A model generated the notes under the pieces. That model made no database searches. It was not told the DNA's origin and was given only the letters and a program-made list of their open reading frames with translations. From the NCBI GenBank assembly GCA_951804985.1, contig OX638133.1, positions 73,290,367 through 73,354,366 of the forward strand: 64,000 bases of DNA, given 5' to 3'. This stretch comes from Dryomyza anilis. Its lineage: Eukaryota; Arthropoda; Insecta; Diptera; Dryomyzidae. Positions 22,560 to 33,700 of the stretch are shown here, piece by piece (the stretch's first letter is position 1; each line of letters opens with the position of its first letter). Both the position numbers and the translations under genes were made by a program.

Positions 22560-23117
22560 TTGCGAATTTTTACCATTGAATAACAACATAAATCGTAAAT
22601 TAGTATATATTTTCTTTTTGGAATAACGGCATATGTCGACTTATTTTTTAACTTTTAATAAAATTAATTTTGGAATAGCAACATAAGTGGAGATATGTTC
22701 AATGAATAACAACAAATTATTTTGGAATAACGACATAACTCGAATTATGTTATATGAAAAACGATTTTAAAATTTGTGATAATGACATAAGTCGAAATTT
22801 TTTATAAAAACATAATTTTAAAATTTGGAATAACAACACAACTCGAGATATGTTGATATGATTTCTTTGAAATTTTACTCAGACAGTTCAACTTTCGAGT
22901 GTGTAATAACAACATAAGTCTTGTTGTGTCGTTATTTCATATGTAAAATGCGGCAAAACGAGTTATGCTGTTATGCTTTTCCATTATAACTTTTGAACTA
23001 AAGAAGAGAATATCACCAAAATTTGACACAATATTAAATCGAATACCGGGAATACGATGGCGGTACACACGACATAACGACATAAGTCGAGTTATGCTGT
23101 TATGCATTGGGCCCACA
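22560..23117. repeat. AACAACATAAGTC microrepeat block, right part
   Basis: More than a dozen degenerate copies of ATAACAACATAAGTCGA in both orientations, ending GGGCCCACAGATAG. Counterpart of 17107-17520. No gene. Confidence 0.55.
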
Positions 23118-23120
23118 GAT

Positions 23121-24180
23121 AGTAATGTTTTACTAAATTTGCTTTTCCGATGATTTCATAAATTGTCCTTAGTTTATAAAATTTTCTACTTAAACAGTTT
23201 ATTTTATCAAAACCATAACCGATATTTAAGTTGACATAATGCCATAACATTCCTTAATTTATTCATGAGCAAAAACCGTATTAATTTTAAATCGATTGCT
23301 GTCTAGTTTTTTCATAAAAAATGTTGTTTGTAAAATGCAGTGAAAAATGCAAAAAACATAAAATGTATTTTTCTCAAAAACGTTGTGTATAGGAAAAAAA
23401 ATAAAAACGCAGTTCGAATCAGCATATGAACATTATATAGAAATTATGTGAATGAAAACAGGAAGAATTCTCCGCCGAACAGTGTTATAAGATGAAAATA
23501 TTAAGTTTGAAATTACATTTCTTCCCGAGTTTTCATTAAATAACACTTCTTGTTTTATTAAACCTGTATTCGATTCGCATAAAACGTTTTGAAATTGAGC
23601 TCCCCTATTGATCTTAGTAAGTTTTTTTAATAACTAAGTGGATCTGTTTCTTAAAATTAAGAAAGTCTTCATTTAAGTGTTTATGACTCCGTCTACTTCT
23701 TGAAAATCATTCAAATCAAATATGCTCAACTTTTACATTTTTAAATTCTTTTGCAATATTTATCTTTAAACCATTATCTACCTATATATTGCTATTTCCT
23801 TAATGTTGTACTGCACTTTGTACTATAACTAATTATTCAGAATAATTAAATATTAATTCCGTTCAAAAATTAAGAAATATAGGTATTAGAAAGTGAACAT
23901 AATACATTTTTCGAGCCAAAATGTCACAATAATATGGATAAAATATTGAATATCTCATTTTTTTGTTTATCAAGACTGGGTTTTTCTCGAACGAGTACAA
24001 TACTTCCTACAAAACAATCAAAAATTTGAGAACTTAAACTAAGTTGCATTATTATATGACATTTTATAACACGTTATTAGTTATATGCAAGAATTTTCCA
24101 GTTTCATTTATATTCTTTAAATTCTACACACATTGTTCTTGCCTTTTTTAATTTTATGATTTTAATGCATGCATAAAAAA
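23121..24180. other. AT-rich intergenic sequence upstream of cuticle copy 4
   Basis: No gene or clear repeat boundary. From about 24060 it aligns with 15560-15700 upstream of copy 3, marking the left edge of the plus-strand tandem duplication. Confidence 0.5.
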
Positions 24181-24251
24181 CAAGATTTTTGCAAATAGCC
24201 CAACTAATGAAATTGACAAATATTCAATCGAACTCGAAACATAATTTTTGC

Positions 24252-24258
24252 TATAAAA
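24252..24258 (+). promoter_or_regulatory. TATA box of cuticle gene copy 4
   Basis: TATAAAA in the same TTTTGCTATAAAATAGCGAT context as copy 3. Confidence 0.75.
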
Positions 24259-24323
24259 TAGCGATAGATTGTGCAATCAATTATAGTCACACTTGGGTCT
24301 ACAATCAAACAACACAAAGCAAA

Positions 24324-24925
24324 ATGTTCAAATTCGTAAGTTTTAAAAACTATTATAGAGAATTGTTACAGTTTTCAATAAACGATTCTGAATTTGATGT
24401 TTCAATATAAAAAATTGTTTTTCAAACAAATTCAAATTGTTCAAGTCAAAGAAAACGGTTTGAATTCTTTTGAAAATCAGAAAATTTGTACTAAGACATC
24501 AAAAAAGTTTATTTAAAACAGTTCATATATATTCAATTTTAATAAAACTTAATATTTAATAATATTTAAAAATCAAATAGGTTCTTATCTGCGCTCTGGT
24601 CGCTTTCGTCGCCGCCGTCGAAGATGATTTCCACGCTGAGGTCAAGTCTTTCTCCTCCGATGTCCGTGCTGATGGCTTCGATTATGCTCTGGATACCACC
24701 AACACCATTCATGCCGTAGCCTCCGGTGATGCTTATGGCAATGTCCATGGATCCTACGAATATATCTCCCCCGAGGGCCAACACGTCAAGGTCGACTATG
24801 TTGCCAATGAGAACGGTTACCAGCCCAGCAGCGATTTGTTGCCTACTCCACCACCAACACCTGCTGCCATCCTTAAGGCTTTGGCTTATATCCAAGCTCA
24901 TGGATCCGAGGAATACAAACATTAA
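24324..24925 (+). CDS. Larval cuticle protein, Lcp65A type, copy 4
   Basis: Tandem duplicate of copy 3, about 8.5 kb downstream on the same strand. Exons are 24324-24335 (MFKF) and 24581-24925, with a 245-base intron. The product is 118 residues and differs from copy 3 by a single replacement that I see (TTNTIHAVAS for TTNSIHAVAS). Signal peptide, RR-1 region (GSYEYISPEGQHVKVDYVA, NENGYQP) and tail (EEYKH) are otherwise the same. Promoter, intron and 3' flank also align, with the SINEs and the RTE element now separating the two copies. Secreted cuticle protein; no defect seen. Confidence 0.94.
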
Positions 24926-24965
24926 GTAGTCATAAACATTATGCTATGATTTAGATTGTAGACAC

Positions 24966-24971
24966 AATAAA
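24966..24971 (+). promoter_or_regulatory. Poly(A) signal of cuticle gene copy 4
   Basis: AATAAA 41 bases after the stop, in the same context as copy 3. Confidence 0.75.
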
Positions 24972-25094
24972 AGACTTAATATAAGATCAAAAATCGTTCA
25001 TTAATTTAAAAAAAAAAAAACAGAATATGTTGCACTTAGAAAAGTTCAATAAATCTTAGAAAAAGAGGACACTTATTAATTGAATAGTGTACAA

Positions 25095-25579
25095 AAAGGA
25101 AATATTTCAAATCCCATTAAAATTGGTCCATAGGACAACTATTGATTTAATAATATAATAGTTTGGCACTACAGTCCTATAAGAACTTAGGCCGAGCTCT
25201 CTCACCATCTTGAGCTGTGCGTGTTATATTTGTACTCAAAGTGGTGGGACCTACAGTTTATTGCCGAATCCGAACGGCGGGTGAGAGCTTTTCATAGGCA
25301 AGGTTTTACCGTCGTAGGTTTGCCATTTACTGCCGAGAGGTAGCGCGGTGTAGAAAAATTTTTCTATAAAAAGATGTTGTTAGCCCCAGTCCAGGCTTGA
25401 ACCGGGGACCTTTTAGCTCGCAGTCCTACGCAGTAACCACTGAGCTACCGCAGCTACACTATTGATTTTATAGTATACAAAAAATAATGGTATTTTCCAA
25501 TTAAAATAATAATTTATCCCATTGCCTATTTTTAATAGTAAAAAACCATTTATTATTTAGTATTTTTTTCTGGCTGTAT
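25095..25579. mobile_element. CACCCAGAAAAAAA-type MITE split by a SINE
   Basis: Left part (about 25095-25148) and right part (25458-25579, ending TAGTATTTTTTTCTGGCTGT) match the two halves of the elements at 26359-26580 and 43734-43971. The SINE at 25149-25457 lies between them with its own target duplication. The left terminal repeat is eroded. Confidence 0.65.
25149..25457 (-). mobile_element. tRNA-derived SINE with target duplication
   Basis: On the minus strand: tRNA-like head with A box (TAGCTCAGTGG) and B box (GGTTCAAGCC, complement at 25394-25403), body with GGTGGGACCTACAGT complement blocks, and an AT-rich tail. An 11-base duplication, ACTATTGATTT, flanks it at 25138-25148 and 25458-25468. 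Confidence 0.88.
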
Positions 25580-26223
25580 AAACTCAAATATAGTGCAAGA
25601 GTATTTACCAAGTGAAATATTAGTTTACCCTTATAACTAATTTTAAATAATCGTATGGTATTTATGCGGAATGTGTATACACAAAATAAACTCAAAAAAG
25701 TTCCATAAATTTATTATAGAAAGTAGACATTTGCACAAATGTATTTGAAATTTCCGGTGCAAAAAATGCAATACTGCACTCTACAGTATTAAGTGCATTT
25801 TGCAATGACAGTCAACAGTAGTAATGTTGCCGCATCCGCATTGTCACATCCGCACCTTTGTTAATATAGAACAAAAATTGTAAATTCTATATAATTTGAC
25901 ATAATACAAATACTTTTATTTAACTTCCTTTTAATTTAATTATATTTAATTTAATTACCTTTCTAATTAATTTAATTACTTTTAAATTTATAATTTTGAA
26001 TTTTGACTAGACACTCGTATTTCATTAGGTTTACTTCAAAACATAAGATGAACTATTCTCGATGAAATCAGACAATTTTATTATTAAAATTATATGTATT
26101 TAATGATTTTTTATTTATTATTGGTAATAAAACTGATATGATTGATAAATATATTTATTAAACCAGTTTTAATTTTTTTTTTATTTAATATGATTTTTGA
26201 TTTTTGAATATATACATATATAT
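25580..26223. other. AT-rich intergenic sequence
   Basis: No gene. Very low GC; short open frames only. Confidence 0.5.
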
Positions 26224-26344
26224 AAACAAATATAATACTGTCGAATAATAATGTGACGGATGTCAGTTTTTCGGATGCAGATCTCTCTTCACAAAGAAAA
26301 ACTGACATCCGTCACATCATTATTCGACAGTATTATATTTGTTT
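26224..26344. repeat. 49-bp near-perfect inverted repeat (hairpin)
   Basis: Arms 26224-26272 and 26296-26344 are complementary over 49 bases with a single mismatch, separated by a 23-base loop. The core word is GTGACGGATGTCAGTTTTTC. It could be a terminal-repeat remnant of a foldback transposon or an expressed hairpin. Confidence 0.85.
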
Positions 26345-26358
26345 CATTGGTGTCAAGT

Positions 26359-26580
26359 ACACCCAGAAAAAAATTCGCTCAAATACCATTGAAATTGGTC
26401 AATGGGATAAATATTAATTCAATAGTATACAAAAAATAAATCTTTTCATATAAACTCAATGGCAATGTCATGGTATTTTCTAGTATTTAATGGTATTTTC
26501 CGATTAAAATAATAATTTATCCTATTGACTATTTTTAATAGTAAAAAACTATTATTTATATAGTATTTTTTTCTGGGTGT
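26359..26580. mobile_element. MITE with ACACCCAGAAAAAA ends
   Basis: Perfect inverted ends ACACCCAGAAAAAA bound 222 bases. Internal words CCATTGA, AATAGTATAC and TAATTTATCC recur in inverted form. Relatives are at 25095-25579 and 43734-43971. Confidence 0.8.
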
Positions 26581-27777
26581 AATGTCAACATATTTTTTGT
26601 TCAAAACATTCAATGTTTTAAAAATCAAAACCAACTGACAATACTCTCGCTGAAGATGCCACGAATACAATGAGTGCACAGAGTGAGCAAAAACAACGCA
26701 TTGTGTTATTTTGAAAAAAATTAAATATTGAAAAAATGTTGTTTTCATTCTTTTGAATATTTATATTTCAATATTAATGAAAATTCCAAGGAGTAAAAAT
26801 GATACAAAAAAAATGTAAAATGCACCGACTAATCAGTGTCATCAGCAATTCATTTCAGTATTTAAATTTTTATTGCACATCATTATAGGCCTCTTAACTA
26901 CAACTACATCTTATTTGTTGTGTTTTGACAGTACTTGTGCTTTGTTGTTGTGAGGCGACACATTCATTTGATTTTCAAGCAAGAGTTGGCGCACAGTGGT
27001 TCAGAAACGTTTTTCATCAGCCAAAACTCTGTATCTTTTGATATAGTGAATATTTTTGAATGCGGTTTTTTATTGAAAATTGATGAAATATGATTTTAAG
27101 ATACTAAAGATAATTGGCATATTAGATTTAGCTGCATAATAAGCCAAAGTTAAACTTTTTTTATGTTTTTTGATTTAAGTATACAGAACAACATTTTTTT
27201 CTTGTAATACATTTTTTTCTTAATTGTTGGAATGATTGATAATATTAGATACTTAAAAATATACATATATTTTTTATTATTTTTTTTTTTTTTGATATTT
27301 TGAAAAAAAAAGGGTAGATGATTTTCGGTAATTTTTGAATTTGTTTTTTCACATTGAGTTCTAATATCTGCGTAAGTTTTCAAGATATTGAACTCTTGTT
27401 ATTTTTTTTTTAATTCTGAATATATTCTTTGTATTTTTACGAAAGAATCGATTTGTTTACTTTTTTCGTTTGTATGCTATGGAAGATAAAAAAAGTATAT
27501 ATTTTTAAAAATTTCAATTTTGAGCGTTCATAAGTAAAATGCTTTAAAAGTCTTCAAGATAGTATTGATTTTATCTTATAGATAAATGAATAACCTTTCA
27601 CCTCATACCCACTTTTGCCGTCGAATAAGAAAGAATCAATTCGATAAACTATCATTGCCCTTTAGTAATTATATTATAAATTTACATCAATGAAATACAA
27701 CATTTAGGAAATAGTCTATTTATAAATTATATTTATATCATTTTATAAAACACACAATAAATAATTTCCACTTATTT
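26581..27777. other. AT-rich intergenic region 3' of P450 B
   Basis: No gene found. Bases 26870-26985 share words with 34800-34890 (CACATCAT, TAGACCTCTT-like, TGTGTTTTGACA), so a dispersed repeat fragment is present in both. Confidence 0.45.
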
Positions 27778-30700
27778 TTACTGCCTCTTTTGAAGACGTA
27801 CTTGGATACCATTTTCCGATTTAAGCGTAACTCTTATATTCAAAATTGGATCGTATTCAGTCTGCGGTACACAATCCTTTCTGGAGTGGTCGTTAATACC
27901 AGGCGGCAGATTATCTTTCGGTGGTAGAATTTTAAAGTTTCGCACCACAGTGGAGAGCAGGGACTTCAGTTGTAACATGGCAAATCTATGAGCTGTAAGG
28001 GAAATAACGTTTTTATTTTGCCTAATTGTTTTTTTTTTTACTCATGTTCGAGATTAGAAGGGTAAATTTCAAAATAAATTAAATTTTATACCTATATTAA
28101 ATATTACAATTTATATTATATTTTTTATAAAAAAAAATTCACTAAATATTAAATTTTAAATAAAATTTCTAATTGATTTATAAATTTTTCGTTTGAAATA
28201 CCAAAACACATAAATTACAGTTAATAAAAATGATTCTTAATATTTCAAATGTTCACGTTTTACTCACCAATGCAACGCCTTGGTCCTGCACTGAATGGTA
28301 CACTTTTGAAAGCATCGATGCCCTCGTTCTCGCCCTCCTTCACATTGGCAAAACGTTCCGGACGAAATTCGCATGGCTCCGGAAAGTATTTCTCATTGTA
28401 GCCCATGGCCACCAGACACATTATCACCGTAGTGCGTTTGGCTATTTTAGTGCCATCTGCAAATGGAAGAACAAAGTAATCCATTTATTAGTCTATCGAC
28501 AATTTATATGAGAGTGAGATGAAAGAGAGCAAAAGTAATAGAGAGCGAGGCGTTGCCAATGCTATCACCATCAATTTCATCACTTACTTATGTCAAGTGA
28601 TTTACGATTGGTGCGTGCAATCAATGGCACCGACGGATACAGACGCAGTGTCTCGCGTATCACCAGCTCCAAGTATTCCATTTGGTCCAGAGCAGCACAA
28701 TCGAAAACAGCATTGTTGTTGGTTGATTTTGCCAAAATGCGTTGTTGTTCCTCGTAGACTTTCTGTTGAACTTGTGGATGGCGTGAGAGCGTGTAGAGCG
28801 TGAAGGAGAGCGCAGCAGCGGTGGGATCATGACCCTGTTAAAGGTTAATATTAGCGCTGTTCGATTAATTGATTAATCAAATTGTTTGATCAAGATTTTC
28901 CATTTATCAAATCATTTAATCAGGACTCGGATTAATCAAAATTGTGATTAATTGATTAATCGACATTTTTGATTCTGAACGAACATTTAAAAGACTACAT
29001 TTTATTTTTGAATTCTTTTAAAAATTAATTTTTACTTTATAAGTTGAATAATTTTTCATTGAATAAAATTGTTTCATTTTCAATTAATCAAAATTCTGAT
29101 TAATCAGAGTTCTGATTAATCAAGATTTTGATTAAATGCCCTAGTTAATATTATTAAAGATTTTTTAAAACATATTTAAAATAATTTAATGTATTTCGAT
29201 TTTTTTTTTTTGAGAACTATTATAAAATATCACTAAATTAAGCCCGTATTCATCTGTAGATGTATATTTTAAATGAGGTATTTGAACATATGTAAGTGAT
29301 TGGTTTACAGGTCACAATGGTACGATCAAGCCAATTTTCATCTTCAGACAGCGTACACATAAAAAAATAATGTAATATAGCAACTGATATTAATCGCATT
29401 CATTTCAGCAATTAAATTTACTAATTTAATGAAAACGTTTGCTATTCTTCGTTAAATCAACAATTCCGTTTGCTAAACCAAATTTAGGAGTTTCGTTGAT
29501 CTACACGCAGAGAAAAACATGATTATAGTAAGATTGTTGCAACAAAACAATGATTGTAATAGTCATAGAATGATTGCTAAGATCATAAATGATTGCAACC
29601 ATCATTCCCAATTTTTTTAAATGATTGTGATATTCATTTAATGATTTCTAGAATCATAGAATGATTCAATGCAATTATTGCAATAGCTAATGATTGTAGC
29701 AAAAAGGTTATTTAAAAATGAATGATTGCCAGAATTCTAGAAATCATGTTGCCTCAATGAATGATTGATATAACCATACTATGATAAATATTGTGAGAAA
29801 AATTCTCAAATGTGCAGACAATAATTTTTGCAGATTCAGTGTTACACTAGACTTCGTCAAGAAAGTCGTCATGGTTGCGCTGTTCCTTCCAATTATTTCT
29901 AGAACGATCAACACGTCGTCTCTGCTTTTAATATTTTCTAATGTTTTATTTCAAAGCAGAGCCGAAAAAGAGTAAAAGAGACTCCAGAACGAAATGAGAA
30001 AAATACAGAGAGTACACGAATAGAAAGAGAAAAAGCTCTGAGAGGAATATCATTGCTTCAATCATGGTATAATATGGAACATGATTGCAGCAATAATAAT
30101 TCCAATCATTGAATAATGACGTCAAAACATGATTGTGGTGATAATGTTTTTTCTGTACGTGTAGCTCTTCTAGTTTTTCTGTAATCGTGATTTCAACAGA
30201 AAGACGGTCATCGCTAAATCAACAACGGAGATCATGCTAATTAAGAATATGTATAATTTTCCATACCGGATGTTCTTCCGTCCTTTTCACTATTATTGTA
30301 GGGTATGAAAATCTATGTCAAATTTGTTTAAAAGGAAAATCTCTCAAATATATTTTTCAAGAATATATTGGGAAAATTCCAAATTGAATTAAGATTTTCC
30401 AAATTGAAATTACGAAAATTATAAATAAATTTTCCATTTGAAATTGAGATTTTCCTTTTGAAATTTGGAACAAATTAAATTGGAGTTAATAAAGAAATTA
30501 ATATTTTTTTTTCTTACGCTCACTGTTTAAAAAAGATCTTTGGAACCCGAATCGGAAACGGAACACTTATGTACGTATGTGTGGAATCGGAATCAGAACC
30601 CTTAACCCTTTCAAGGTTAAAACCGGTACCGAAATTGTTATTATAAAATCTTGAAAACAGAACCAAAACCGATAACCCAAAGAGTTTTAATTAATTTTTT

Positions 30701-33700
30701 CAATTTCAATCTAAAATTTTCTAAATTTAAAATTTAATATCCCCATATCATTTTGAATGTTCTCAAAATGATTCTCTATTTTATTTGTAATTTTCTGAAT
30801 TTGAAATTTTCATTTTCAATTTTCTTAATTTTAAATGGAAAAATCTCTATTTAATATGAAATTTTACCAATTTCAAATGGAAAATCTCAATTTCATTTGC
30901 AATTTTCTCAATTAAAAATGGAAAATTTCATTCGGAATTTCACATTTTCAAATGGAAAAATCTCAATTATTATCAAAAATTCTCAAAAAATCTTCTTCCA
31001 AATAGATAAATATGTCTATTCATAAAATTCATTGAAGCTATTCATTCAATGTTTAATAATATTCATAATAATCCTCAAAAACATCATTTTTATTATGAAT
31101 TACACTGCCCTACACTCATTTTGGTGTAGTAAATGTGATTCTGAAAATGGCATCAGTGTCAATTTGAAAAATGGGCTATATCTCAAAATAATTTCTGAAG
31201 TAGCGATATCCAATATTTGCTGCAACATTTACTGCACCATGTCAAAAATTGAATTTTGTCGTGTAGTGTAATTCATAATCAAGAATTTTAGATGATGGAG
31301 TTTTAATGAACAAATTCACCCTTTTATTTTATTTCTGTAGTCCACAACCGAAAAAGTCAGGTTAATACTTAAGCCGCTTCCCATTCCTAAAATACAACGA
31401 AGTTCAATACTAAAATTTCATATAAATTTCTGACAGTTTGAGTTAGTACTTTTTACATTTCTGAAATACTCCAGAAACCCTTATGTTATTTTCGGATTCG
31501 GAATTACATATAGCATTGATAACATTGAGAACTGAATTCAACCGTGAATTCTAGAAGACTTTTGTACTGTTTTAAATTATAATTATTCTTACTTCAAAAT
31601 TGAGAAAATGGTTTCGAATTAATAGTTCCAGAAGAATGGTAATTTTGACTTTAAGATTGATAATAGTTACGTAGTAAAAGAAATAAATATTACTGTAACT
31701 TTTATAATGTAACATTTAGTAGACATACTGTTGGAAAACCAATTATGTTAATAGACCTACCGTAAAGATATACGTCGACAATTCCTCGAAGATTTCACGG
31801 AACTTCAAAGCACGTGCATCAATTTTGGCATCGAGTAATACATCTAGAAAAGGACGTCCCTCTCCAGATTTGACTTCCGCAACACCCAATTTAAGTGCTT
31901 CGCGACGATTTTCCACAATCTGTACCAAGTTTAACATTTATATAAAATAATTCTTAAATTGTGAAATTGATTATTACTCTATTAATTTCTTCCTTTAGTG
32001 CACTTAACGCATTACGTTGCTTCCAATAGTAGGGTGTCAGCTGGAAAAGGGTATCGAATCGTTTGACAATGCTGAAGGTGCGCTCCTGAATAACCTCACA
32101 AAGGCTAAGGAAAAATACTATATAAAAACTTTTTAAATTAAAAAAAAAATCAGAACTCACTCTAGTACAGACGAGTGCAACACCGATGGTTCATCGTCCA
32201 GAGAATGGCTTGCTACACCGGTAGCATTTTCTAAAAATGTATATAAAATACTTAAAATTTTGACTTTTCGTAAAAATGTCTTCAAACATACCGCACACTA
32301 TATCCAAGGTACACTTTTGCACCAATTGTTGTATATCGAAAATTTCACCCGTTTCGGATTTTTCTGACAATTTTTTTGCAAATTTATCGCCTGTACGCTG
32401 CACCACCTGCATATAGCCCTGAATAGCTTTATTATCAAATGCCGGCAAATATATTTTCTGATGTTTGAGCCAACGTGCACCGGAACTGGTCAGCAGACCA
32501 TCACCCAACCAGGGACGCAAAAATGAGTAAAGATGCTCTTTGTACAACAGAGCGGAGCTCGAAAGCATTTTCTATGGAAAGATTGTAAATCATAATATAT
32601 AATTAAAAATTAATACTTTAATTACAAATTTTAATCTTTTAATAATGTAGTTTAAATCATAAATTACCTGAATTTCCGCTGGATCACTTAGCATTACGTG
32701 ATATTGAAAGAAGACCAACGAACGGAAGCCTTGAAATTCATATTTCCGGCAATATTGCAGTATTTTCTTGGGATACTCTGTAAGAAGTAAGTAACGCAAA
32801 ACGTTTGATTTAATAATGAGTATGGTGTAAAAATTCCATAATCAATTTCGAAGGAAATGCATGTAAAACAGACATAAACGGAAATTAAATTCAATTCAAA
32901 GGTAACAGCAACGAAATAGTGTTGAATTTTGCGACATTGTAGTTAAAATGCATTTTCGATCGAAATTCGAATATTTGAAATCAAAAATCAAATTGAATTT
33001 TTGCAACATAATGTTAACAGATATGTAAAAAATTGAAACAATGAATTCTAAATTTGGAAATCTAAATTATATCAAATTCAAATTTAAATACGATTTATAT
33101 TTAAATTTGGAACATCCCGGTATATATTTAAAATTCCTTGTAAAAACGTTATATACTCCCGTGAAAATGAATGTAGTAAAGTGCAATAAAAATGTAGTTA
33201 TATTAGAAATGTAGTTATACTACATTTACATACATTATAAGTGCATTTGTATTTATTTGACAATGTATCACAAACTCAACCTGAAGTTGATTGAATCGTA
33301 TTTTTCGTATGTAAACAAATGTCTTATACTGAACCATTATGTGTTTTGACTTAATTACTAAAAACAAATGGACGCCATTAATCCTTCAAAACTATTTTGT
33401 ATAATGGGAATGTACTTTCTATATCAAACAGGTCACTGTGACCTTGCTTTTGCTTTACACCCAACCAAATTTGATATAATCTTAAATCAAAGTTGGTGCA
33501 ATCTTGATATTAGATTGCTGCAACTTAAAATTGGAAATGCATTTTTAATTTAAAGTTGTAATTTTTGATTCGATGTATTTCAACCTAGTATTAAAATTTT
33601 GCATTGTTAAAACATGGTTGTATGATCTAAAGTTGAAAATTTTAAAAACAACTATGACTGTGCTTGATTTTAAAATGTGTTTTTCCTCTGAGTGTACAAA

